Source: Apirhabdus apintestini | GTDB lineage: Bacteria > Pseudomonadota > Gammaproteobacteria > Enterobacterales > Enterobacteriaceae | Direction of reading: 5' to 3' | DNA length: 64,000 nt | Assembly: GCA_033977085.1 (NCBI GenBank) | Contig: CP138906.1 | Location: forward strand, 1,116,001 to 1,180,000 | Shown: one piece after another, positions 53,338 through 63,940 of the stretch | Position numbering within the stretch: position 1 is the first letter of the stretch | Layout of the letters: every line of letters begins with the position of its first letter | Notes under the pieces: model-generated | The model's input: the letters and a program-made list of their open reading frames with translations, nothing else | Told to the model about the DNA's origin: nothing | Database searches by the model: none | Made by a program: the position numbers and the translations under genes

Positions 53338-53909
53338 TTAGTCGGCGCGGCCCATATAGCGGCGCTCAGCGATATGAATGCGAATTTTTCCCCGCTATTC
53401 AGATATTCCGGTACCTGAATCACTAGCCCGGTAGACAGCGTTGCAGGCTTGGTACGCGCACTGGCGGAGGCTCCTTTGATGCCCGGAGCGGTTTCAATAA
53501 TCGGTAGATCTACCGTTTGAGGCAGCTCCAGTGCCAGGATTTGCCCATCCCAGGTCAACACCTGCATGCCAGGAAGCCCTTCTTCCGGAATAAACTGTAG
53601 CTCCTCGCTAATCTGTTCCTGATTAAAGCTATAGGGCGTGTAATCTTCCTCGTCCATAAAGACATACTCGCTGCCGTCAACGTAAGAAAAATTGACCGGG
53701 CGGCGGCTCAGGGTAATGGTATCGAGGATATCGTCACCCTTGAAGCGCTCTTCGACTTTTAATCCGGTGCGCACGTCGGCAAACCGCATTTTATACAGCG
53801 TGGACGCGCCGCGGGCGCTCGGGGCCTGGATATCAATATCTTTAACCAGCAGCAGCTTGCCATTGTAATTAATGGCCATACCGCGCTTAATTTCATTAGC
53901 TCTTGCCAT
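53338..53909 (-). CDS. yeiP: Elongation factor P-like protein YeiP (one frame break as given)
   Basis: EF-P paralogue of 190 residues. MARANEIKRGMAINYNGKLL begins at 53909. The KOW-like N domain tip reads DIQAPSARGAS, without the modified Lys of EF-P. The following domains contain VEERFKGDD, EYVFMDEEDYTPYSF and the C-terminal KPATLSTGLVIQVPEYLNSGE. Near the end A6 is read as A5 at about 53391, so the visible frame overruns; the corrected ending is RIHIAERRYMGRAD at 53338. Confidence 0.95.
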
Positions 53910-54189
53910 AATGAAGTCCTGTAAATGGTGTGGCGAAATATCGCGACAAGGTACCCGCGACGGCGCATTCAGGCAAGGCTTTTTGCCCTGCCGCCGTCGG
54001 GCGCGGAACAATACGGTTGATGCGTGCGCAACGCGGCTGCCAGAGCGCCTTTTGAGCAAGGGGACGTTAAATGAAGCGCCGCGCGCACCGCGGTGCGAAC
54101 TGTATGCCGCCGCCGATAGCCAGATCAATTGCCGGTGCGTTGAACGATAAACCTGTCCGTCAATTGTTCACTACATATAAACGATGTAA

Positions 54190-55280
54190 CTAAGAAGTTA
54201 TGACTTTTTTGCCAAGAATTTCAATTGCGTGTGAAAAACTTTCCCCATAGCCCGTTTTAGACAGTTGTAATAACTCATTTAGCCCGGAATGACTTGTGAA
54301 CGAAAGGTTTTCATACAGACACACTGGAATTTCTGTATTGCCTTTAAATCTTCTGTCCGGGCCTCCAGACTTGTTAACATACTTCCACGTTTTGCCAACG
54401 ACTAAGGCATCTCTGGGTACAGCTTCATTTTCAACGACCTGTCTATTTCCAACGTTAACGAATAGCTGGTTATAGCTAACGGCACCGACGCCGTCACGGT
54501 CAAAAACCAATACCTTATCTGGAAAGAAATATAGTGTTTGACGGCCGACATAGACGGCAATCGTCTCAATGTTTGTTTTAACGAAGGGAGGCTTTGCTTT
54601 ACCGATAGCGGTTGCTTTTCTGCGCAGTAAGTTGGTTGCTCCGGCATGATATTTAGGGTCATAGACGGCTCCGGAAGCTTCGATATGCCATATTTTTGAG
54701 CAGGTGGCGAGCATGGATACGCTATTATGAAGTTGCTGATAACATGCCATCATTTCATCATCAAAGTCATAAAATAAAACGGTAGTCTTTCTTAGCTGGT
54801 CGTGCGCGTAGGCAAAAACAGAGACGGCGCTCCCGATAGTCAATACTATCGCAATGCACCACGCGGGCCATGGCTGTGAAAAACTGTAAAGTAATATCGC
54901 AATCGAAAGGAAAATGGCGAACGGCCATATTTGGAGCTTCTTACGTTTATTATTTAGCTCTTCGAGCGGCTCGCGGGAGCTGGAATCAATGATTTTCGAA
55001 ATATGAGATGATTCGATTTCCTCAAGAGGGGCGTGCGTATTGTCACATTCTTCCGGAGTATAAGCTGGCACACGTTGAGCCTTGCTTCCACTTTGGGGCG
55101 CCGCGCCTGATGAAATTGAAGCCTGGTAATAAACCCCACCGGCGCCGATGTGGATGTAATTCCTCTTGGGCCAGTACCGAATCTCAATCCTTTTATACCA
55201 ACAGAGGCACTGACTCCAGATTTAGATAGACTAAATCTCATCGGCCCAACGCGGATACTTTTCCCTGTGTAAAAGCTCAT
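54190..55280 (-). CDS. DUF4236 domain membrane protein (one frame break as given)
   Basis: The first about 55 residues form a DUF4236 domain (KSIRVGPMRFSLSKSGVSAS, then VGIKGLRFGTGPRG), a short beta-rich module of unknown function. A linker follows, then two membrane helices (IWPFAIFLSIAILLYSFS; AWCIAIVLTIGSAVSVFAYA) and a cytoplasmic domain of about 190 residues (TVLFYDFDDEMMACYQQLHN, GAVSYNQLFVNVG). The break at about 55155 is AAA read as AA; corrected length 363. It is more A+T-rich than its neighbours and not part of the E. coli order, so probably acquired. Function unknown. Confidence 0.75.
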
Positions 55281-55504
55281 AGTAACTCCATGTTATAAGT
55301 AGCATGCTAATAACATCTAAGCGATATTCTACATTGAAAAAATAAAGAGTTAAGGAAGGTGTGAATCTATTATTTCAATTATTTTTCAATGTATTAGAAA
55401 ATCAAGACTAAATCTTTAAACCCTGAATATAGACGATAGGCTACAAGTCAGTAAGACACTCTGTTACTGTCGATAATCAAATAGATTATCAGCAGGAATC
55501 TGTA

Positions 55505-55765
55505 ATGAAGTGCCGTACTGATTGTGGGGCGTGTTGTATTGCACCTTCAATTTCAAGCCCAATTCCAGGCATGCCGCAGGGTAAACCCGCTAATGTAAGG
55601 TGCGTGCAGCTATCGGAAGATAACTTATGCCGCATCTTTGGCTCACCCCTGCGCCCAAAAGTATGCGGCAGTCTTCAACCGTCCCTGGATATGTGTGCTA
55701 CCGATCGAGAAGCCGCTATGGTTTACCTTATAGAGTTAGAAGAGGCTACGTCTGCTTTGACGTAG
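55505..55765 (+). CDS. yeiW: YkgJ-type cysteine cluster protein YeiW
   Basis: Intact 86-residue protein with the zinc/iron-sulfur-type Cys cluster CRTDCGACCIAPSISSPIPG near the start and further Cys in VRCVQL, NLCRIF, PKVCG and DMCATDRE. It matches E. coli YeiW closely. Biochemical role unknown; the family may bind a metal cluster. Confidence 0.93.
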   Translation: MKCRTDCGACCIAPSISSPIPGMPQGKPANVRCVQLSEDNLCRIFGSPLRPKVCGSLQPSLDMCATDREAAMVYLIELEEATSALT

Positions 55766-56622
55766 AACAATTTTCATCTTTAGCTGTGCGCGACATCTGC
55801 AACTTTTCCTGCGCCGCTATTTTCACGCCTGGCGCTTCAATAGCGGCTAACAGCGGTGAATCGCTGGGAGATATCTCTTAACCCACGTTTAGCCCTGGTT
55901 GAATCTCATCTTTTAGTAGCCAATTCGTATTCAGACGCTAGCCAAAGATTTAAGCACTGATATTTCCTACCACGATCCGCTGAAATACAGGTGGTTTTAT
56001 AAATCGAACGTTTGGTCATTAATCTTTATATGACCCCACGCGGAAAATTATCTCAAGTGCCGGCGGGTATGCGCGCTGTCTTCACAGAAGAAGCTCGACC
56101 ACCTGAATATCACCTGGGTTTATAGCGTACTGATAAACCGGTTAAGACGAGCCAGATGCTGGCTGCTGGGATATGAATTTTAAACAGCGAATAACCCTAT
56201 ATGAGTCAAATTGGCCAATACGCTCTGCATCCAGTTTGATGAAACGCCGCGCTGCCGGCTATTTGGTTCATCGCTGTGCCTTGGAGTGTACGCCGGGTGG
56301 CCGGCTTGTATAGAAATGTGCGGCAGGCGGTGACTTATTTAATTACTCTGAAATCTCTGACCCAAAGTTTTATTTTTCTCTCGCAGCGCGGCGCTGTAAA
56401 AATCAATACGGTCCCGGTCCAGCGCACGCGCAGAGGGCCGTGAATATTTTTCCGTAAAACCGCTTTGGCAAGCCCTGGCTGAAGTATGCTGAAGCGTTTT
56501 TTACTGGATGACGGCAATAAATATCTCCCTAACTTCCAGATTTTACGCGCTTTCTCATCGTTATTAACGATTTTCTACGCGATAAATCCACGGTGAGTTA
56601 CACTAAACGATCACTGATAAAC
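55766..56622. other. Intergenic, yeiW to fruB; no intact gene
   Basis: About 860 bases. A 60-codon minus-strand frame at 56335-56517 has a basic composition but no recognisable domain. The rest has only short frames. E. coli carries setB near here; I find no part of it. It may contain decayed gene remnants. Confidence 0.5.
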
Positions 56623-56635
56623 TGAAACGATTCAA
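56623..56635 (+). promoter_or_regulatory. Cra (FruR) operator of fruBK
   Basis: TGAAACGATTCAA fits the Cra consensus TGAAWCGNTTNAA at every defined base. It lies 15 bases before the fruB start, as in E. coli, where Cra represses the operon and fructose 1-phosphate relieves it. A weaker half-site (CTAAACGATCAC) lies 15 bases upstream. Confidence 0.85.
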
Positions 56636-56649
56636 CTCGCGGGGCTTTT

Positions 56650-57776
56650 ATGTTACATCTGCGGCTACAGGACATTCACGTTGATGCGCAGGCAGAGAGC
56701 CAGGAAAGCGCGGTGCGTCAGGTCGTCGCGGCGTTAGAGCACTCGGGTTTCATTACTGGATCGTACGCCGCGGCGTTGCTAAAACGTGAGCGCAAAATTT
56801 CCGCCTGTCTTGGGTGCGGCGTGGCTATTGTACACGGCGCGATAGACCCTCACGGCGGCGTGATTCAATCCGGCGTTCAGGTATTTCGCTATGCGCAGAA
56901 TATCGACTGGAGCACCGGTCAGCGGGTGTGGCTGGTTATTGGTATCGCTGCCGATGCCGCCGGGCACCTGGCGATTTTGTCCCATCTTGGGCATTTACTG
57001 TGCGATAAAGCGCGGGTACGGCTTGTGAAAAACGCGAAGAGCGCGCCGGCGCTAATGGAAGCGCTTATGGCACCGCTGGATGAACGTTCGCTGATTTTGG
57101 ACCGGTGCACGCTGGCCCTTAATGCCCCGACGGGAGATTTAGCCGCGCTGCAGCGGCTGAATGCCGGAATGCTATACGCCACCGGTTCGGTAGATAGCGC
57201 TTATCGGCAAGCATGCATGCAACAGCCACCGCTATACCTTAGCGAAGGTGTCTGGTTAAGCGATTGTGCCGAAGGCAATAACCGAAGCGCGGTCGCCGTA
57301 GCGCGACCGATTGCGCCTTTCGAACAGAATGGTAAACCGGTTGCACTTCTGGTGAGTATTGTCGTAGCCGATGATGAACCGCTGCATGTATTAAACCGCC
57401 TGAGTGATTTACTGGGCGAAGGGCAGGCAGAAAAATTACAGCGCGCAGACGAACCTGCAATGATAGCGCTGCTTACCGGCGATGAGGCAGAAAATGGTCA
57501 TGTCGCTGATTTCATTATACGTAACGAATACGGGCTGCACGCCCGTCCTGGCACCATGCTGGTCAATACGATTAAACAATTTAAAAGTGAGATTACCGTG
57601 GCGAATTTAGATGGAACGGGCAAGGCGGTAAACGGGCGTAGTTTGATGAAAATCGTCGCTCTGGGTGTAAAAAAGGACATCGCCTGCGCGTCAATGCGCG
57701 TGGTGAAGACGCTGAACTGGCGCTGCAACATATTGGTGATGCCATTGCATCCGGGCTTGGGGAGACATTGCCATGA
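56650..57776 (+). CDS. fruB: Fructose-specific PTS multiphosphoryl transfer protein FruB (one frame break as given)
   Basis: Fusion of IIA-Fru, a middle domain and an HPr-like FPr domain. The IIA phospho-His is in GVAIVHGAIDPHGG (most relatives have IPHG). FPr has the active His in NEYGLHARPGTMLVNTI and the Ser region NGRSLMKIVALGVKK. The frame breaks at about 57673 (A7 to A6 after GVKK). The corrected stop overlaps fruK as ATGA; corrected length 375 (E. coli 376). It passes phosphate to the membrane permease FruA, which is missing downstream. Confidence 0.94.
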
Positions 57777-58706
57777 GTCGGCGCGTTGCCACCGTTACCC
57801 TCAACCCGGCTTATGATTTAGTCGGCTATACGCCTGAGATAGAGCGTGGGGAAGTTAACTTAGTCCGCACTACCGGCCTGCACGCGGCAGGTAAAGGGAT
57901 TAATGTCGCGAAAGTTTTAAAAGACCTGGGTATTGATGTCACCGTGGGGGGTTTTTAGGTAGAGAAAACCAGGACGGATTTCAGCAGCTGTTCAGCGAAT
58001 TAGGAATCGCCAACCGCTTTCAGGTGGTGAATGGGCGCACCCGCATCAATGTCAAGCTTACGGAGAAAGATGGGGAAGTAACCGATTTTAATTTCTCTGG
58101 TTTTGACGTGGCGTCGACAGACTGGGAACGATTCGTTACCGATTCGCTAAGCTGGTTGGGGCAATTCGATATGGTTTGCGTCAGCGGTAGTCTGCCGAGC
58201 GGCGTCACGCCGGAAGCGTTCACCGACTGGATGATGCGTCTGCGCGCGCTGTGCCCGTGCATTATTTTTGATAGCAGCCGCGAAGCGCTTAAGGCTGGTC
58301 TGCAGGCAGCGCCCTGGCTGGTAAAACCGAACCGGCGCGAGCTGGAAATCTGGGCGGGGCGCAAGTTGCCCGCGCTTGCCGATGTGGTGGCTGCGGCGCA
58401 TCAGTTGCGGGAGCGGGGTATCGCGCACGTTGTAATTTCCTGGGCGCGGAGGGGGCGCTGTGGGTTAATGCGTCCGGCGAGTGGCTGGCGCGTCCTCCCC
58501 ACTGCGAGGTTATCAGCACCGTTGGGGCCGGGGATTCGATGGTCGGCGGGCTAATTTATGGGCTTTTAATGCGTGAATCCAGCGAACACACGCTGCGGCT
58601 TGCCACGGCGGTTGCCGCGCTGGCGGTTAGCCAAAGTAACGTGGGCATCACCGACAGAACCCAGCTTGCGGCAATGATGGCGCGCGTCGAGCTTCATCCG
58701 CTGTAG
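57773..58706 (+). CDS. fruK: 1-phosphofructokinase (two frame breaks as given)
   Basis: PfkB-family kinase that converts fructose 1-phosphate to fructose 1,6-bisphosphate. N-terminal MSRRVATVTLNPAYDLVG, the first PfkB region HAAGKGINVAKVLKDLG, substrate block WLVKPNRRELEIW, and the catalytic AGDSMVGG near the end. Breaks: about 57953 (T6 to T5 after VGGF) and 58440 (CCC read as CC in VISLGAEGALW). Corrected length 311 (E. coli 312), ending ARVELHPL. Four-base overlap with fruB. Confidence 0.94.
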
Positions 58707-59072
58707 CATGGCAGCCAAATCCCTGCGCGAAATCGAGACCGGCAGCCTGAGCCGCGTCTGCTAGAGGGGAGTGGCTGCTGGGAGCAGGCAAGATATGTTT
58801 ATCGGCCGCTGAATAAAGGATCCAATCCTACTCTGCAAGCCCCGCTCGGGCGGGTTTGCCGTTAAGCCGGCTGACGCGAAGTGTTCGTACCAGCCGCCCG
58901 GTGGAGAATATGGCAGAAAATACCGCGCAGCGGATAGCTGGTGTCCAAATTCACTAACTACTCAACGGCACGCTTTTCGCGCCTGATTTCTGGGCGGCCT
59001 TCCATTAGTAGCGCAGAGTTGGGCGGGCTGGCGGCACCGGTTCGGCGGCGTGAGCCAGCCCGCAGCTATGCG
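58707..59072. other. Intergenic after fruK; fruA absent
   Basis: In E. coli fruK is followed by fruA (EIIB'BC), about 1.7 kb. Here only about 370 bases separate fruK from nfo. I find no fructose-permease membrane segments or the IIB Cys motif in any frame. A CCCGCTCGGGCGGG hairpin with GTTTG after it at about 58846-58860 could end the fruBK transcript. Confidence 0.6.
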
Positions 59073-59930
59073 TCAGGCGGCGGCATTCTGCTCCTGCTGG
59101 GCCTTCAGCCAGGCAATTTCTTCCGCCCAGATATCGGGATTGGTGGTTTCCGGGATCAGCGGAATATTATCAAAACGCGGATCGCGCATAATCCAGCGAA
59201 ATGCGGTATGGCCGATATTCCCTTCACCAAGGCTGTTGTGGCGGTCGACGCGGCTGCCAAATTCACTTTTTGCATCGTTTAAGTGCATGCCGCGCAGATA
59301 GCGAAAGCCCACGATCCGTTCAAACTCCGCGAAGGTATGCGCGCAGTTTTCCTCGGTGCGCAGATCGTAACCGGCAGCGAACGCGTGGCAGGTATCAATA
59401 CAAACGCCGACCCGGGATTTATCGTCAACGCCGTCAATAATGGCGGCCAGATGTTCAAAACGGAACCCAAGATTGCTTCCCTGGCCTGCGGTATTTTCGA
59501 TTACCGCCGTCACGCCCTCGGTTTGCGCCAGCGCGATATTGATAGATTCGGCGATACGCGCCAAACATTGCTCTTCGCTGATTTGTTTCAGGTGGCTGCC
59601 CGGATGAAAGTTCAGCAGCGTTAACCCCAATTGTTCGCAGCGCTGCATCTCATCAATAAACGCGGCGCGCGATTTTTCCAGCGCCTCTTCGACCGGGTGC
59701 CCCAGATTAATCAAATAACTGTCGTGCGGCAGGATCTGCTCAGGCCGATAGCCGTATTGCTGGCAGGCCGCTTTAAAATGCGTAATCGTCTCGTCGTTGA
59801 GCGGTGCCGCGCGCCACTGGCGCTGATTTTTCGTGAACAGGGCAAAGGCTGTAGCGTTCAGTTCCGCTGCGCGAATGACGGCGTTTTCCAGGCCGCCGGA
59901 GGCGCTAACGTGCGCTCCAATAAACTTCAT
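59073..59930 (-). CDS. nfo: Endonuclease IV
   Basis: Intact 285-residue AP endonuclease of base-excision repair, TIM barrel with three zinc ions. Ligand regions: ILPHDSYLINLGHP, LTLLNFHPGSHL, VIENTAGQG, VGVCIDTCHAFAAGYD, MHLNDAKSEFGSRVDRHNSL and IPLIPETTNPD. The AGGAGA-type site before ATG 59930 is good. Length and motifs equal E. coli Nfo. Confidence 0.98.
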   Translation of the reverse strand: MKFIGAHVSASGGLENAVIRAAELNATAFALFTKNQRQWRAAPLNDETITHFKAACQQYGYRPEQILPHDSYLINLGHPVEEALEKSRAAFIDEMQRCEQLGLTLLNFHPGSHLKQISEEQCLARIAESINIALAQTEGVTAVIENTAGQGSNLGFRFEHLAAIIDGVDDKSRVGVCIDTCHAFAAGYDLRTEENCAHTFAEFERIVGFRYLRGMHLNDAKSEFGSRVDRHNSLGEGNIGHTAFRWIMRDPRFDNIPLIPETTNPDIWAEEIAWLKAQQEQNAAA

Positions 59931-60007
59931 GCTCTTTTCTCCTTATCCCCGTGAATCGGGAAGTCTCCTATGATAGCGGGTAACGCAAAAATTTTCCTGG
60001 CCGATGA

Positions 60008-60187
60008 TGCAGGAGCGTATGGGGTTCTCAATTTCAGTCGGCGCTGCAACAGATGCCGGCAGGGGATTTAGCGCCCGAGCATATCTGGCGCTTTCAGACA
60101 CAGATAGTCGCGTGGGGAGGGCGTATAAGTCGCAATAGCCGAGGCTCAGAGCGCGTTTTACAGTCTGTCAGCGCGCTGACAGACTGA
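60008..60187 (+). other. Possible gene remnant between nfo and yeiH
   Basis: A frame without an initiator runs for 59 codons (…QFQSALQQMPAGDLAPEHIW…, ending SALTD) in the nfo-yeiH gap. Composition looks coding, but no start, ribosome site or family is recognisable. It could be the tail of a decayed gene. Confidence 0.25.
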
Positions 60188-60205
60188 ATGTGTCGCTATT
60201 TACCG

Positions 60206-61257
60206 TTAAGCGATTACGGCGTGGACGGCCAGATTTATGATACCACCGCCAACGATAAGCCATGCGAACAGACACAGCGCCATCAGCAGGGGGCGGATAC
60301 CGGCTTTTTGAGTGCGCTAATATGGGTCGTCAGCCCGAGTGCCGCCATGGCCATCGCCAGCAAAATCGTATCCAGCGTGACCAGTATTCGAACAATAGCA
60401 TCAGGCAATACATGAAAGGTGTTGAATACGGCGACCACGATAAAAATAAGCGCAAACCAGGGGACAGTAATTTTGCTGCGGGCGCTATTCGCCTGCGCTG
60501 GCGCGAGCTGGCGCACTCGGGCCGCCAGCAATAATAAGAACGGTGCCAGCATCATCACGCGCAGCATTTTAGTAATGACCGCGCTGTTTTCCGCCTCCGG
60601 ACTGATGGCGTGCCCTGCTGCGACCACCTGCGCCACTTCATGCACCGTTGAACCGGTGTAAATACCAAAGGTTTCCGGCGTAAACCAGTGCGCCATCAGC
60701 GGCCAGAGCGCAGGATAGATAAAAATCGCCAGCGTTCCGAAAATAACTACCGTCGCCACCGCAACGGTGACTTTACCCGCCTCTGCTTTCACCACCGGCT
60801 CAGATGCCAGTACCGCAGCGGCGCCGCAGATACTGCTGCCTGCGCCAATTAGCCAGCTCGTTTCTCTGTCCAGCTTAAAGCAGCGCTGGCCGAGGAAGCA
60901 GGCGAGAGTAAAGGTACTGGAGAGCGTCAGAATATCAATTAAGACGCCGCTAACGCCGACATCGGCGATTTGGGTAAAGGTAAGGCGAAAGCCGTACAGA
61001 ATAATCCCGAGTCGTAACAGGTGATGTTTGGCGAAGCGCACGCCCGCGTCGCACGGCGTCTGGATGCGTGGAAAAAACGTGTTGCCGACCAGCATGCCGA
61101 GCAGGATAGCGAGCGTGAGTGCGCTCAGCCCGGCACCGGCAACGGCGGGAATTGCGCCTGACCACAGGGCAAGGCCTGTAATCGCGGCGCTCAGCGCCAT
61201 GCCGGGAAGTAAATGAGATAGCGTACGGCGAGCGGCCGGGAAAGTCAGTGTTGTCAT
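60206..61257 (-). CDS. yeiH: Putative sulfate/anion exporter family membrane protein YeiH (one frame break as given)
   Basis: UPF0324 (PSE family) protein with 10-11 hydrophobic helices. Blocks: AGAGLSALTLAILLGMLVGN, FAKHHLLRLGIILYGFRLTF, SWLIGAGSSICGAAAVLASE and IYTGSTVHEVAQVVAAGHAI. ATG 61257, after AGGAGATTTG, is the start. Near the end A6 is read as A5 (about 60310, THISALKKAG), hiding the last helix; the corrected stop is at 60206, length 350 (E. coli 349). Divergent from the LysR gene yeiE, which probably regulates it. Confidence 0.92.
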
Positions 61258-61339
61258 AATCAAATCTCCTGTATGCCGCTAGCTTACGGAGATCCAGGAT
61301 AAATATAAAATTGATTATATATTTATAATTAACCATTAT

Positions 61340-61368
61340 AAGTGGTAAGTGGTAAGTGGTAAGTGGTT
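61340..61368. repeat. Heptanucleotide tandem repeat in the yeiH-yeiE promoter region
   Basis: Three copies of AGTGGTA and a fourth AGTGGTT in direct tandem, 22 bases before the yeiE start. Such a tract can change length by slippage. Confidence 0.85.
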
Positions 61369-61389
61369 GATGCTCAATAACGGGGAAAT

Positions 61390-62256
61390 ATGCACATTAC
61401 GCTGCGTCAGCTAGAGGTATTTGCCGAAGTCCTGAAAAGCGGTTCGACCACTCAGGCATCGCAGCGGCTATCGCTGTCACAATCGGCGGTCAGCGCCGCG
61501 CTGGCCGACCTGGAAGGTCAGCTTGGCGTTAGGCTTTTCGACCGGGTAGGGAAACGGCTAGTAGTCAATGAGCACGGGCGGCTGCTTTATCCGCGCGTCG
61601 TCGCGCTGCTGGATCATGCCAGCGAGATTGAGCAATTATTCCGGGGCGACAACGGCGCATTGCGCATCTATGCCAGTAGCACCATCGGTAATTACATTCT
61701 GCCGGAGGTCATTGCCCGTTACCGGCGCGATTTTCCCGCTTTGCCGCTCGAATTAAGCGTGGGTAATACTCAGGATGTGATTCAGGCGGTTGCGGATTTT
61801 CGCGTGGATGTCGGGTTTATCGAAGGCCCGTGTCATCGCGGTGATATTGTGACGCAGGCCTGGCTGGAAGATGAACTGGTGGTGTTTGCCGCGCCGGGGG
61901 CGCCGATTTTGCAGCATCCGGTGACGCCGGAAAGCCTGGCGTCTACGCCCTGGATTCTGCGCGAACAGGGTTCCGGCACCCGTGAAATTGTCGAGTATAT
62001 GCTGCTATCGCACTTACCTGGCTTTAGTCTCGGCATGGAGCTCGGTAACTCGGAGGCTATCAAGCACGCGGTGCGTCACGGTCTTGGGATAAGTTGCCTC
62101 TCCCGGCGCGTAATAGAAGAAGCGTTGCACAGCGGGTTGCTGGCCGAGGTGCCGGTTCCGCTGCCGCCGTTGGTGCGTAAGCTCTGGCGCATTCAGCACC
62201 GGCAAAAACACCTTTCCAGCGCGCTTGAGCGTTTCTTGCGCTATTGCGCGCTGTAA
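61390..62256 (+). CDS. yeiE: LysR-type transcriptional regulator YeiE
   Basis: Intact 288-residue LysR regulator. Winged helix-turn-helix at the N terminus (MHITLRQLEVFAEVLKSGST, then SLSQSAVSAALADLEGQLGV), linker, and periplasmic-binding-like effector domain (YASSTIGNYILPEVIARYRR, REQGSGTREIVEY, GNSEAIKHAVRHGLGISCLS). It stands between yeiH and lysP as in E. coli, where YeiE influences lysP. It contains the one GAGCTC site in the window with no frame break. Confidence 0.95.
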   Translation: MHITLRQLEVFAEVLKSGSTTQASQRLSLSQSAVSAALADLEGQLGVRLFDRVGKRLVVNEHGRLLYPRVVALLDHASEIEQLFRGDNGALRIYASSTIGNYILPEVIARYRRDFPALPLELSVGNTQDVIQAVADFRVDVGFIEGPCHRGDIVTQAWLEDELVVFAAPGAPILQHPVTPESLASTPWILREQGSGTREIVEYMLLSHLPGFSLGMELGNSEAIKHAVRHGLGISCLSRRVIEEALHSGLLAEVPVPLPPLVRKLWRIQHRQKHLSSALERFLRYCAL

Positions 62257-62398
62257 ATTCGACGCCGTGCATGCCAATGATTTACTTATAACTCGTCGGC
62301 TATCATGAAGCTCTCTTATAACCACGTTTTACGCCGGGCGTGAATAGCGCTTTCTGCTACAATTGCGCTTTCTTTTTTAGAGTAAGTACTCTTTTTCT

Positions 62399-63871
62399 AT
62401 GACTTCGCAAAATAATCAGACGCAAGGTGCCGGGCTGCGGCGCGAGCTTAAAGCGCGCCATCTGACGATGATAGCTATCGGCGGTTCGATTGGAACTGGC
62501 CTGTTTGTGGCCTCCGGTGCGACCATTTCCCAGGCCGGGACGGGCGGTGCGCTGCTTTCTTATATTCTTATTGGGCTGATGGTTTATTTCCTGATGACAA
62601 GCCTCGGCGAGCTGGCGGCGTATATGCCGGTGTCCGGTTCGTTTGCCACCTATGGGCAGCAGTACGTAGAAGAGGGCTTTGGTTTTGCGCTGGGCTGGAA
62701 CTACTGGTACAACTGGGCGGTGACGATAGCCGTCGATTTGGTCGCCGCGCAGTTAGTCATGGCCTACTGGTTTCCCGACGCTCCGGGATGGATATGGAGC
62801 GCGCTATTCCTGGGTATCATGTTCCTGCTGAACTACATCTCGGTAAAAGGATTCGGGGAAGCGGAGTACTGGTTCTCCCTAATTAAAGTCGCGACGGTCA
62901 TTATCTTTATTATTACCGGCGTGTTCATGATAATGGGTATTCTGAAAGGCGGATCTCCGTCAGGCTGGAGCAACTGGAGCGTCGGCGACGCGCCGTTTGC
63001 CGGCGGCTTTTCCGCTATGATAGGCGTAGCGATGATAGTCGGCTTTTCCTTCCAGGGCACGGAGCTGATTGGTATTGCCGCCGGGGAATCCGCCGAGCCG
63101 GCCAAAATATACCGCGCGCGGTGCGTCAGGTGTTCTGGCGCATTCTGCTGTTCTACATATTCGCTATTCTGATAATCAGCCTGATTATTCCCTATACCGA
63201 TCCGAGCCTGCTGCGCAATGACGTGAAAGATATCAGCGTTAGCCCCTTCACCCTGGTGTTCGAGCATGCCGGGCTATTGTCTGCGGCGGCGGTGATGAAC
63301 GCCGTTATCCTGACGGCGGTACTGTCGGCCGGTAACTCAGGCATGTATGCGTCTACGCGGATGCTATATACGCTGGCCTGTGACGGCAAGGCGCCGCGCC
63401 TGTTCGCCAAACTGTCAAAGGGCGGTGTACCGCGCAACGCGCTATACGCCACCACGTTTGTCGCGGCGCTGTGCTTTCTCGAGCTCGATGTTCAGTAACC
63501 AAACCGTCTATCTGTGGCTGCTGAATACATCGGGTATGACTGGCTTTATCGCCTGGCTGGGGATTGCTATCAGCCACTATCGCTTCCGTCGCGGTTACGT
63601 ACTTCAGGGGCATGATATTAACGATTTGCCTTATCGTTCCGGATTCTTCCCGCTGGGGCCAATTTTCGCATTTATCCTGTGCCTTATCATCACGCTTGGG
63701 CAAAACTATGAGGCATTTCTGGCCGATCGCATCGACTGGATGGGCGTTGCCGCGACGTACATCGGCATCCCGTTATTCCTGGTAATCTGGCTGGGCTATA
63801 AATTGACGAAGAAAACGCGTTTTGTACGCTATGCGGAAATGACTTTCCCCGATAGCGTGCGTAAATCCTAA
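62399..63871 (+). CDS. lysP: Lysine-specific permease LysP (two frame breaks as given)
   Basis: APC-superfamily H+-lysine symporter with 12 membrane helices; in E. coli it also senses lysine for CadC. LKARHLTMIAIGGSIGTGLF is the family helix-1 motif, followed by ASGATISQAGTGGALLSY and FSFQGTELIGIAAGE. Breaks: about 63106 (A5 to A4 in PAKNIPRAV) and 63480 (one extra base beside GAGCTC in CFLSSMFSN). Corrected length 490 (E. coli 489). The ATG follows an A/T-rich leader with AGAGTAAG as ribosome site. Confidence 0.95.
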
Positions 63872-63907
63872 TCTTACCCGGGCGTTATTCCTGTCTCTTG
63901 ATTAGCG

Positions 63908-63940
63908 AAAAGCCGTCTTTATTGCAAAGACGGCTTTTTT
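63908..63940 (+). terminator. Terminator of lysP
   Basis: AAAAGCCGTCTTT / AAAGACGGCTTTTTT stem with a short loop and a six-T tail, 36 bases after the lysP stop. Confidence 0.93.
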
